A stretch of DNA of 31,783 nt from Chara braunii (GCA_003427395.1 BFEA01000160.1:601100-632882); one strand, 5' to 3'. Positions 21,331 to 29,841 are shown, numbered from the stretch's first letter. Made by a program: numbers and translations. Notes: generated by a model not told the origin, from the sequence alone.

Positions 21331-21792
21331 CCTTCTTGCTAGTCCATTTCTTTGTCCCGCCGGCGGTCCCGCCGACGCGTGTCCCGTTTTTCGATTTTTA
21401 TTATTTGGACTCATTTTGTCCCCGACAACATCCCGGACGATGTCCCATTTTTATTTCTTTGGGGCCCATTGCCCTTGGTGGTCCCATCATTTCTATATGT
21501 GTGTCAATTTTTCTAGACCTTGAGATCTCATCTCACGGTTGCCGTTTACCGTCTTTACTTGCCCCTTGCCGAAATTGTTCCTTTCAAGCCTTTCCGGGTT
21601 TGCCGTAGCCCATTTCCTCTTGGCCTTGGCATCCTCATGCAGTCCGTAATTCCTTGGGCTGCAGTCATGGCTGTTTTTCATACCCACAGCCCCACAACTT
21701 GCCCCATGCTGAAAAAAAATGAAGCGTTAAATTTTCTAGTGCATCCGGGCTCAATATTGGCTCCGGATACACATAGAACATGTGTTTTCTCT

Positions 21793-21831
21793 CCCCCATG
21801 CAGTCCGTTGCAACTCGGACTGCAATGGGGG
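21793..21831. other. 15-bp stem with one bulged A
   Basis: CCCCCATGCAGTCCG at 21793-21807 pairs with CGGACTGC at 21816-21823 and ATGGGGG at 21825-21831, leaving A21824 unpaired and an 8-base loop TTGCAACT. This is among the strongest hairpins in the region. A weaker relative (GCAGTCCG with CGAACTGC) is at 22470-22493. Confidence 0.9.
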
Positions 21832-21992
21832 TTAATTCCTTAGCCCCAATGCCCCACAACTAACCCCAACTCAAAAGAAAGAGAAACGACAAATTCCCAA
21901 ATGCATCCGGTCTTGATTTTGGCTCCGGATGCACCTAAAACATGTGTTTCTCCTCATGAATGCATTCCGTTTTATTCCGGTTGCAAGAGGCA

Positions 21993-22035
21993 TTGATTTT
22001 CTTTGATTTTCTCTGCAAAAATCAAAGAAAATCAA
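21993..22035. other. Perfect 18-bp hairpin
   Basis: TTGATTTTCTTTGATTTT at 21993-22010 is followed by the loop CTCTGCA and the exact reverse complement at 22018-22035. It is AT-rich and could be a cruciform or transcribed hairpin. No similar second copy was seen in the window. Confidence 0.95.
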
Positions 22036-22117
22036 AGTCCTTTGTAACCGCCATATTCCAGAATGAATCTGGTCACGGATGAATCTCCCCAAGTGACCGT
22101 TTTTTACCGTTAAGGCT

Positions 22118-22180
22118 TTTTTCTCTTTTCTTTTCTTTTCTTTTCTTTTCTATTCTTTTCTTTTCTTTTCTTTTCTTTTT
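22118..22180. repeat. (TTTTC)n microsatellite
   Basis: About ten TTTTC units on the plus strand with one interruption (TATTC). It directly precedes the segment containing the adapter junction. Confidence 0.9.
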
Positions 22181-22222
22181 CTCCTCCTTTCTTGGACAGT
22201 ATGGACCTGCCAGTCCCTACCT

Positions 22223-22260
22223 ATGTCTCTTATACACATCTAGATGTGTATAAGAGACAG
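22223..22260. other. Nextera mate-pair junction adapter left in assembly
   Basis: At 22224-22241 there is TGTCTCTTATACACATCT and at 22242-22260 its inverted partner AGATGTGTATAAGAGACAG. These are the 19-bp Tn5 mosaic ends (the first base of the left one is A instead of C), joined head to head exactly as in the Nextera mate-pair circularisation junction. The plus-strand translation contains SYTHLDVYKRQ, a well-known contaminant peptide. The flanks repeat GGACCTGCCAGTCCCT at 22203, 22261 and 22277, consistent with a chimeric join. The local sequence should not be trusted. Confidence 0.97.
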
Positions 22261-22264
22261 GGAC

Positions 22265-22850
22265 CTGCCAGTCCCTGGACCTGCCAGTCCCTACCTATGG
22301 CAGTCCCTACTGACGGCCATCTCACTCCCTCCCTCTCACTCTTTTTGTCTTATTCTCCCCCATTTTCTTTTTTTTTCTCTTTTTTTTCTAGCACATCAAG
22401 TGTCAAGTGGTCGTTAAGGCCCTTTTTTAGCCTCTTCCTCTTAGTTTTGACCCTCCCTATGCCCAAGGTGCAGTCCGTTATTTCTCGAACTGCAATAATG
22501 GCCTTCCCATGCCCATGGGAGTCTCCTTTTACTCCTACATTTCTCCTACAATGGTCCCTCCTACTCCAATTTTCTTCCGGAGGACACTTTTTCACATGGG
22601 GTCTTATTTGACTCTATTTTCTTGAGGGAGGCTGATCCGAGATTTTTCGGATTGCTCCCATGCCTCCCACTTTAGCTTTCTTTACTTTTTCTTTTCCTTT
22701 TAGCCTTCTCGTTTGTCACCACTGGTACTTGCACTAGTGATGCTAATATTATTGGCCGTCAAGATGTCGATCTTGACGGTGCACCTTGCATTTATTATTT
22801 TTCCCTCATGCGGTGTCGTGGTTTCTTCTTGGGACTTTCACATGTCCCCG
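22265..22850. repeat. Hairpin module, right copy
   Basis: Diverged copy of about 20735-21330. Its stems are ATCCGA/TCGGAT (22635-22640 with 22647-22652) and CCGTCAAGAT/ATCTTGACGG (22756-22765 with 22770-22779, loop GTCG), at positions equivalent to AGTCCG/CGGACT and GTCTAGATC/GATCTGGAC in the left copy. Its left edge is contaminated by the adapter junction. Confidence 0.75.
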
Positions 22851-22858
22851 CCACCTGT

Positions 22859-22964
22859 ACCGTCGGTGGCCCCGGACACTTAGTCTCGTCGGTGGTCCCC
22901 GACACTTAATCCCGTCGGTGGTCCCCGACACTTAGTCCCGTAGGCGGTCCCCGACACATTTCGC
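22859..22964. repeat. 26-bp tandem repeat, four copies
   Basis: CGTCGGTGG or a near match starts at 22861, 22887, 22913 and 22939. The unit continues TCCCCGACACTTAGTCC. The same GTCCCCGACA word occurs once in the left module (near 21419), suggesting that the expansion happened in the right copy only. Confidence 0.9.
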
Positions 22965-23489
22965 CCCGAACGCCATTATTTTTACTTAGTCTCACGTGGC
23001 CCCGGGTGCCTTTCCCCGAAGTGTCCCACTCCCCTTGGGCGTCTTGTCGCCCCATAGCGACCTCTCTCCTTAGTCTTTCCTTGCGCCTTGTGCGTGCTGA
23101 TCTTTTTGGTTGTGGGTCTCCGCTCCGAGGCTCCCATAGGTGGCCCCCACGTTGGCCCCTCATTTCCTGGCTTCCTGCGGCCTTTGGCCGCCCATCCCTC
23201 GGCTTCCTCATTCCCTTATTGTTGTCGCGCTGCAATTGCTAGTTCAAAGGGCCCATTTTGCCTTAGTCTTATTGCATTCCGATGGCCCACCCGGCCTCCT
23301 GCTGTGTTCTATGTGCCCTTGTTCTTGCGCTTGCTTGCTTGCTGTCGCTAATTCTTTCCTCTTGTGGTTCTGTCCTCAGGGCATCACTTCCTTCTGCGGC
23401 CTAATCCTTTGTCTTTTCTCTCTCCTGCTCCTCACGCCAGATTCCTCTGTTGTGCACAAATTGTCTGTATTCAATCTCTCGAGTGATGG

Positions 23490-24286
23490 GAAGTTATTCG
23501 GGACCCACCAATGTCGACAACGTCGATGCGAAAGAATCCGCTGCCGCGATCCACCACCTCCTCCAGCTGGAAGGAGAATAGTATCGAGTAGTGGTCGGAG
23601 GCAGGATGTCTAATTACTTTGGCATTCAATGCAGCCTCCCACCAAGACTGACTCATAAGTCCAAAATCTAACCTTCTTCACACTCCCATTGAGTTCCCTT
23701 CTGTTGAGAGCGAGCCCCAAGTGAAGCCTGGGTCTGATGGGTGCATAAGTCGAAAAGCGTCCCCCAGATCCAGTTCGGTCATGTAATCCACTAGCGCCAG
23801 GATATCCGGACTTGTTGACCCTGCTGACATTATGTCATCTGGCGAGCAGTTTCAATCTCCAGTTACTAAATGGTTGTCTACATCGGGTGTGTATGAGATC
23901 AAGTCTTCGAGAAACTTCCTGTGTTCGGATCTATCTACTGGCGCATACACAGTCATGATTGCACAGTCTGCCCCAAATGCGTAAAACTTCACCCAGGCCC
24001 AACGTCCCCAAAGATCTACCAAGTGATCCAAGATCTGAAACGGTAGGTCCCTGTGTATCAGGATCCCAACTCCCCCTCTTGTGCCAATTGCTGGTGACCA
24101 TAGCTGTGGTACATCCCACCACGCTCCGAGCTCTGCAATCTTTCGTTCGTCTAATTTAGTCTCCTGGGTGCAGGCTATCTGCACTCGATGCTTGTGCAAC
24201 AGGGTTTTGAGTCTACCTCGTTTGTTTCTCTTTGTCGTGTCCCCTAAACCCCTAATATTCCAGGAGACTATATTACACTTATCCAT
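23490..24286 (-). pseudogene. LINE ORF2, endonuclease domain only
   Basis: The AP-endonuclease-like domain that nicks target DNA to prime reverse transcription. Visible motifs in order: SWNIRG (Asn), ACTQETKLDER (catalytic Glu), GGVGILIHRDLPF, VYAPVD (Tyr), HLVTGD followed by a TGA at 23854 and N (the GDxN motif), RRLDFGLMS preceded by a TGA near 23675, and HPASDHYSI (the SDH motif). All key acids and the His are therefore present, apart from the two stops. The start is the ATG at 24286, 121 bp after the ORF1 end. The usual reverse transcriptase is absent. Confidence 0.92.
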
Positions 24287-24407
24287 TCATTTTCTGAGCG
24301 TGTGCCCTTGATTGGATGGTGAACTTCTGGTGGGGCCCCTTGGTCCCTGTCTGTGATGATGCTGGGCGAGAGCCTGTTCCACCAGTTCTGGTGGAGGGAC
24401 CAGCGGC

Positions 24408-26625
24408 TTAGGGCGAGGTCCACTTTTGAGCGAGGATGTTTTTTAGGTAAATGGACTGCAACTGTTTGTTCCTTGGCAACTTCTCATTGATCTTGCACAG
24501 GAATCCTGCATCTGAGATGTGTTGGGCAACCATTTGCTGGAGCGAGTCTTTGTCCTCCTCTATGAACATTGAGAGAGGAATCATCCTCATGCCCTCCTAC
24601 AGGAGGGCATCCAACTTGTCCTGTGGGATACGTGCATCTAACAGCGGGGTGAAGACTTTGCAGCTACGGTTTGGTTCATGAAGATCTGGGTAGAATCTCG
24701 GCGGCGCCATATCAGGAATCAAGCGAAAGGGGAAACGGTCCGCGAAAATGTGTTTTACCGTAGCCATGATTGTTTGTGGAGTAACTGGTTCTTCGACCAT
24801 CTGCGCTAAAAAGCTGATCTTTGAATCATCTGGTTTCCATGCAACCACATGGATTGAGCCATTTACCACCGTACAGATTAACGGGAGGAGCCATTTTTCT
24901 AAGGGGAGAGTCTGTCCTTTAGCGGTTGTGACTGCTCTTCTGCTTCGGGTGGTTTTGATCCCTGTTTGGGGAAGAGCCATACCCCTTCCGTCCGAGCGAA
25001 TCGATGCGGAGGATTCAGTTGTGCTGTTCACTGATTTTTTAGAGTCAGATTGCATAAGCGAATCTTCCTCGGGGGTTGCCTTCAAAAGTAGTGGCTGACT
25101 GCTCAGGATTTGTCCGGTTGACTCGAGGTACTTTGAGGGGTGATTGACCCCTCGTGGATCGATTGTGTGCAGCTGCCACTGAGGGTGATGCCCCCTGATC
25201 GCTGGATTGTCGGAGTCCGGTGACCCTCGGATCTCCTGAGTGGACCCTCGTAGGTGAGTGTGCATCGGCTGGTGCAGACGATGGGTGCGGATCTTGACTT
25301 GCATGTTGCTCCCATCCCGGTGGTGGGGGCTCAGCGTTTGCCATGAACGCAGCATACATCAAGTTCATCATCGCCTGTCCTAAATTATGGTTGTGCCTGA
25401 ATAAGTGATTGAGATCAGCCTGTGTTCCGGGTTGGACCGTCTGTCTCCCTGACAACCTTTGTTGCGCCATGTTTGGGTACTGCTCCTGGTCCCTGAAAGG
25501 GAAGAAGATTGGATTGGGGATCGATCGGACTTTGCCCTCGCCCTATGAGTGGTTCTGCGAGGGGTCCCGCCCAGGGTGCTCAGACCTCCTCTCAGGCGTA
25601 CTTGCTCTACTGCGAGATTTGGAGGAGTGACTCCTGCCCCCCGCCAACTCTCCCTTGTACCGGGGAGTTCCTCTGGCACTGCCTGAGAAAGAATTATGAG
25701 AGGAGGACTCATCCTCGCTCTCTTCTGAGCGTTTGTTTCAATTCCGGTTGAACCGGCTCCTCCCGCGATTGGGGTTGTCTTTCTTGCGGTTACATTGGTC
25801 TTCCGTATGGAAGTACCAGTTGCAGTTTGAGCAGTAAGGAGTGGAGGCAGATGCCAGTTTCACTTCGACCATATCCCCTTGCTTTGTCCTTACCCAGACC
25901 CGATTTACAAAGCGAGAGCGACAATTTGGGTCCAATTCGCACCGAATGTTGAGCAGTCGAGGGTTAGACTTGAATCTGTCTGGAGACTCCATCTTAACGA
26001 CCGGACCTATCACTCGGGTTAAGGTCGTGTGCAGATACATGTAAGCATCTAACGGCACTTGAATGGCCAACACCCAAAATGTATTCTCCCATTCCACTCT
26101 ACGGAGCTCTTTCCATTCTATGCGCGTCATCCATTGTTTCATTTTGAAAACATACCTTTTCCCTTTCAGCGCCACCTCAGCTTCTCCTTCGTTATCCATC
26201 CAGTCGGCAACCACCTTGTCCTTCGAAACGTATGAGAGTACATTTGGTCCTTCAAATTTAATCCTGCCTTTATCTACCGGAGGGTCAAATGTTTCATCCT
26301 TCTTCCACCCCCTTTCGTATGCTCTCACAATGTCTTCCTTGACACTTCTCGGCAAGTCACGGGCCTCATCTCTAAATATTACTACCACTGTTCGTTCTTT
26401 GAGCCATCAGATCTTGAGATCATCAAATGCATCTCCTACTGTTACTACTGCCTCATCACCCTCAACTGTGACGTCGTCGATGGGAACGTCCTCGGGACAT
26501 AGTCCCTCGTCATAGCACATCGAGATGAGAATGCGGGCTCTTTCTTCGAACGAATCTGCAGAATTCACTGGGGAGGGCTCTTCCCTTCTGTCTGTCATGA
26601 CGTACTCTACTACCTGCTGGTCCAT
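24408..26625 (-). pseudogene. LINE ORF1 (nucleic-acid binding protein)
   Basis: Starts at the ATG at 26625 (MDQQVVEYVMTDRREE). The first frame runs through a TGA at 26407 and a TGA at 25738 and includes the plant ORF1-type region (DUF4283-like, GKRYVFKMKQWMTRIEWKEL) and a perfect CX2CX4HX4C knuckle, CSNCNWYFHTEDQC, at 25833-25792. A Ser/Arg-rich stretch follows with a TAG near 25542, then MAQQRLSGRQTVQPG. Near 25090 the frame shifts and the sense continues LLKATPEEDSLMQSDSKKS to a conserved-looking C-terminal part (VVNGSIHVVAWKPDDSKISF, FYPDLHEPNRSC) through a stop at 24597 to 24408. The ancestral length would be about 735 residues, longer than most plant L1 ORF1 proteins. The C-terminal region is not recognised. 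Confidence 0.85.
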
Positions 26626-27900
26626 CGTACTATGATGAGTTTTGCCAGTGTGGTATGCGTTTAACGCTCTTGGGTGCTTTAGCGTCTTCCTGAGCTTTAG
26701 CGCCTTCGAGGAAGGGGGAGGGGGTGGAGAGTTACTTGCCGGCCCGTATCTTAAATGAGAACCTGCGCGTAGCTTCTTGCCTACGAAGATGTTTGTCGGA
26801 ACGTGCGGTAGGAGTAGGTCCTACTATCCGTGCAAGACTCCGCGCTGTCGCACCTCTACTCGAGAGCCCACGCCAAGTTTGCCTGAGATTCCATCGATTT
26901 GGGCATCGACACTTACCACACCCGATCGTGGTCAAAAACTACCGTGCGCCGTTTCGGGGATGAACAGTTCACCTCAGCAGTCGTAGAGCAGTGTGCGTTC
27001 CCGGATCGCAAATCAAAACCCTAATTGTGTAACAATTCCCTGTCCAGGGATGGCTCGCAGGAGCGAGCGGGGAGAGGATTGATCGGAAATTTTCGATCCG
27101 TCCTTAGGTAACGATTTTCCTAAGGGAAGGATGCACGCTCGGCGGGGAAGGGTCACAGTGCGTAGTGAAGGGTGGGCAACCTCCGCCACACCAAGCTGGG
27201 AGTACGCACTCCTGGGGTTACCATCCCTACGGAAGGCGATCGAAGTTTCGGTCCACTGAATGCTATGAGTTGTTACTCTAAAACTACTATAAGGCTGAAT
27301 CCCCCGAGAACCCTAAACGACCGCATAGTAGAAAACAGTAGGGGAGAGAAAAGTTACCTACGGGCCAGATCCAATTGCCGGTCTTGAAGGTAACCCGCCT
27401 CGGTTGCAGATACAATTACAATCCCTGAGGCACAGATTGTGGCCGCATGCAAATTTGCACCTCTTTGAATCTCCGGAAGCTGGAAGCTACCAGGGTGAGC
27501 TGACCTCTGCGCCTTGTACTGATGAATGCGTGACTGGATTCCAATTGTCCGCGTACTGGTGCTGCGCGCACCTACCCTCATCAATGGTGAACTCCAATGA
27601 CATTCCTCGTTCGCCGTGGGGCGATGGGGCGATCTACCATCACGGTAAGACGGGGCGCACGTAGAGAACTACGCCACCATAGCCAAAGCTCGGTGAGCCG
27701 CGTTTACCGCAGTAACTCACACCACGGTAGCGCGAGTACTGCTCGATGGGCCGACCATACCAGGAGCACCGGTACCGGTCGACGGGCCCAGGCCACGAGC
27801 GCTAACCAGCACCATTGGCGGCGCCGCCCTCAAGAAAAAAACCCTTTTTTTTTTTACCCTACCCGTAGGTTTGAATACAAAGTACATAGAGATACAATTT
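26626..27900 (-). other. Probable LINE 5' UTR and upstream sequence
   Basis: GC-rich, without a gene on either strand. It lies directly before ORF1 and ends at A-rich tracts beside the U6 copy, so it is probably the LINE 5' UTR, though its exact start cannot be set. It holds perfect 12-bp palindromes ACCGGTACCGGT (near 27768) and GGCGGCGCCGCC (near 27818) and a CCTTAGG/CCTAAGG stem (27101-27125). Confidence 0.45.
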
Positions 27901-27908
27901 TGCGTTCC

Positions 27909-27940
<32 letters not shown>

Positions 27941-28026
27941 CCATTTCTCGATTTATGCGTGTCATCCTTGTGCAGGGGCCATGCTAATCTTCTCTATATC
28001 GTTCCAATTTTTTTTTTTTTTTTTTT
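27909..28026 (-). pseudogene. U6: U6 snRNA retrocopy, 5'-truncated, poly(A)-tailed
   Basis: On the minus strand, 28010 to 27933 reads TTGGAACGATATAGAGAAG, TTAGCATGGCCCCTGCACAA, GGATGACACGCATAAATCGA and GAAATGGTCCAAATT. This is U6 snRNA from about nucleotide 25 to the 3' end. The final part is the plant type (animals have TTCGTGAAGCGTTCC). Three transitions relative to the plant consensus as I remember it are seen. The conserved 5' stem-loop is absent, replaced by an A run. The 3' end is followed directly by about 24 A (27932-27909), the mark of LINE-mediated retroposition. It is not a functional gene. Confidence 0.9.
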
Positions 28027-28055
28027 ATAATATAAACAAATTATAAAAAATAATG

Positions 28056-28080
28056 AAAAATTTGGACCATTTCTCGATTT
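28056..28080 (-). pseudogene. U6: Second U6 snRNA 3'-end fragment
   Basis: The minus strand reads AAATCGAGAAATGGTCCAAA followed by TTTTT, i.e. the last 20 bases of plant U6 plus the T run of the Pol III terminator. Upstream of it the sequence changes to GGGG, so nothing more of U6 is kept. It lies 46 bp from the longer copy, in the same orientation. Since the terminator is included, it looks like a DNA-level duplicate and not a processed RNA copy. Confidence 0.85.
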
Positions 28081-28122
28081 CCCCTCCCCGCTAATCTCCT
28101 CCTGCGCTAAGAATACAAAAAT

Positions 28123-28508
28123 ATGGTGGCGTATCTTTCCATATCCTATGGGAAAGATTCGGTCCCCCTTAAGCGGGAACTTTGTGGAAGCGCCGGGGGC
28201 GCTTCCATTCCTTCGCAGGGCGCCTGCGCCCGCTGCCGCCGTTGGGCTCTTGCTGGCCGTCTACGAGATTCCCGTTCTGGCGTCATCAGCCGTCTACGAG
28301 ATTCCCGTTCAGGCGTTCTCATGCGTGTGTGCCATTCCGTGCATTTGGGCGCGGATCGACGAGCGGGGCGCTAGCACGTGGCGGTGTTAGGTGAGGTCGT
28401 CTCATGCGTGTGTGCCATTCCGTGCGTTTGGGCGCGGATCGACGAGCGGGGCGCTAGCACGTGGCGGTGTTGGGTGAGGTCGGGCAGCATACCTCGCCAA
28501 CAATTGTC

Positions 28509-28535
<27 letters not shown>
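28123..28535 (+). mobile_element. Possible poly(A)-ended retroposed element with internal duplications
   Basis: A GC-rich segment ends in 27 A at 28509-28535. Inside, a 33-bp unit starting GCCGTCTACGAGATTCCCGT occurs at 28256 and 28289, and an 82-bp unit starting TCTCATGCGTGTGTGCCATT occurs at 28318 and 28400 with very few differences. The high identity of the 82-bp copies suggests a recent duplication. No tRNA-like promoter boxes or coding domain were recognised. It could be a SINE, a retrocopied transcript, or an unrelated A tract next to a minisatellite. Confidence 0.4.
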
Positions 28536-28539
<4 letters not shown>

Positions 28540-28681
28540 GCTGGGCGGTGTCAGTGGCAGCGACGTGGGGACGGAGGGGAAATTTCCCCAAGGCCGACGC
28601 ACGAGAGACGCCATCAGCAAACAAAACAATAGCGGCGCATTGCGGGAGCAGTGCTGGCGAAGCAGCATCAGCAAGGCGCCA

Positions 28682-28741
28682 CAGCTGCAGGTCGTGCACG
28701 CGAGATTCGACGACGAACGTGCGAGGTAGAACATCGTCAAG
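28682..28741. repeat. Diverged direct repeat, left copy
   Basis: GCTGCAGGTCGTGCACGCGA and the next 40 bases match, at roughly three-quarters identity, the segment at 28979-29038 (GCTGCAGGTCGTGCCTGTGA...). The copies are 297 bp apart and flank the inverted repeat at 28796-28928. Confidence 0.75.
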
Positions 28742-28795
28742 AATACGGCCAATTAATTTTTGTTGCGCATATAGATATATATTCATTTTCGATTC

Positions 28796-28928
28796 TTCTA
28801 GGGCATCGCCACATCACTCTCGAAATTTGCAAAATGGGAAGGAACTTCCCACTAGAACATGGCCAGATGCCCCCGCCACATTTTTGTCTTTTTCACATTT
28901 CGAGAGTGGTGTGGCGAGGCCCCTAGAA
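28796..28928. repeat. 133-bp imperfect inverted repeat (MITE-like or foldback hairpin)
   Basis: The left arm 28796-28834 begins TTCTAGGGCATCGCCACATC. The right arm 28889-28928, reverse-complemented, begins TTCTAGGGGCCTCGCCACAC. The arms pair over about 39 bp with a handful of mismatches and are separated by about 54 bp that include the small palindrome GGGAAGGAACTTCCC. No clear target-site duplication was seen. A terminal-inverted-repeat MITE, or a transcribed hairpin of microRNA-precursor size, would both fit. Confidence 0.85.
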
Positions 28929-28978
28929 AAGGTTGAAGGGCAACTTGAGCGGGGAGGAGAGAGGAGAGGAGGTTGAGA

Positions 28979-29038
28979 GGCTGCAGGTCGTGCCTGTGAG
29001 ATTGGAGGACGGATGTGCGAGATAGGAGATTGCCAACC
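28979..29038. repeat. Diverged direct repeat, right copy
   Basis: Partner of 28682-28741. The surrounding sequence from 28930 to 29280 is purine-rich with GAGGA words and shows no gene. Confidence 0.75.
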
Positions 29039-29339
29039 TGCATGGCGACGGACGTAGAAGCGGGAGGGAGAAAGTGTTGAAGAAGACAGACGCCATAGCC
29101 AACTTGAGCCGGGAGGACGGAGGAAGTTGATCTTGACAGGAGGGCAGGAAGGAAACGTCTATGAATAGCGGGAGGAAATCGAGCAGCGAGGACGGAGGAT
29201 GCGGGAAGGAGGAGCCATCACTGCCCGATATAAGGGGTGACGACAGGACATCGGTGGTCATCGTGCAGGTGCGCAGATGATAGGGGATCAAGGTATCATC
29301 AAGGTATGTGAACTTTCTTTCTTTGTCCAAGCGCGGGAA

Positions 29340-29820
29340 CCTCTCTCTCTCTCTCTCTCTCTTTGCGTTCAAGGAAGAACAAGCAAGCACAAAGGTGGGG
29401 GAAGGACGAGGAATGCACATACGAGAAGGAAGGAGGAAGCCAGGAGAGGATTGAGCATTGAAAGTGGAGGGAGGGGAAGACCAGCGAGGACATAAGCCGG
29501 GAGCGAGGAGAAGATTACGCATGGAGAGGGAAGGGAGGGGAAGGGGGATGTACATTGTCGACGAACGAAGGCGAGGACGAAGGTGGGAGAAAGGTAGGGG
29601 GAATGAACGGACTAAAATGAAGGAGGAAGTGAGGAGAACATTGAGCATGGAATGCGGAGGAAACAAGCAGGGAGCGAGGAGAAGATTGAGCACGGACAGC
29701 GGACAGAGGGAGCGGGGGATGGACGGATGACAGCGGGGGAGGAGAGAGGTAGCAGCGAGGACAGAAGCAGGGAGGGAGGAGAAGATCCAGCCTGGAGAGC
29801 GGAGGGAGGGAACGTGTTAC
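29340..29820. repeat. Degenerate purine-rich minisatellite
   Basis: After a short (CT)n at 29341-29362, the words GAGCGAGGAGAAGATTGAGC and GAAAGCGGAGGGAGG recur with irregular spacing of about 65-130 bp (near 29444, 29500, 29630, 29676 and 29775). The long Ser/Pro/Leu-rich minus-strand frame at 28923-29693 comes from this composition and has no recognised domain. Confidence 0.65.
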
Positions 29821-29841
29821 CGCTCGCCGACCATTTGCCCA

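Larger units (their letters stand above)
19969..23470. repeat. Hairpin-dense noncoding region with about 1.5-kb internal duplication
   Basis: No gene is supported on either strand. Short inverted repeats with few or no mismatches occur every 50-200 bp, for example at 20324-20350, 20426-20458, 20519-20554, 20665-20685, 20690-20703, 20736-20770, 21106-21125, 21234-21254, 21793-21831, 21902-21933, 21993-22035, 22756-22779 and 23177-23191. The segment at about 20735-21330 is a diverged copy of about 22265-22850: shared landmarks include GACCTGCCAGTCCCTAC, CTACTCCAATTTTCT and TAGTGRTGCTAATATT, offset by about 1,520-1,540 bp. Within 21720-21960 a shorter module of about 170 bp (TGCATCCGG... stem, CCCCAT/GCAGTCCG stem) also repeats. 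The function is unknown. Confidence 0.75.
23490..26625 (-). mobile_element. Degenerate L1-type LINE, 3' part missing
   Basis: Reading on the minus strand: ORF1 with a CCHC zinc knuckle, about 120 bp of spacer, then ORF2 opening with an APE-type endonuclease. The order and domains are those of plant L1-clade elements. No reverse transcriptase follows: the endonuclease reading fades after GFFRIDVVDIG near 23500 and unrelated hairpin-rich sequence begins. Most LINE copies are cut at the 5' end, so this copy, with its 5' part kept and 3' part lost, needs a deletion, rearrangement or assembly join near 23490. Confidence 0.88.

Noticed and set aside
22192-22611. A 139-codon plus-strand ORF through 22.2-22.6 kb
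   Set aside because: It contains SYTHLDVYKRQ, the translation of the mate-pair adapter junction, and the rest is hydrophobic translation of CT-rich noncoding DNA.
28923-29693. 256-codon minus-strand ORF
   Set aside because: It is Ser/Pro/Leu-rich over a degenerate purine-rich minisatellite, and its internal protein repeats follow the DNA repeats. No domain seen.
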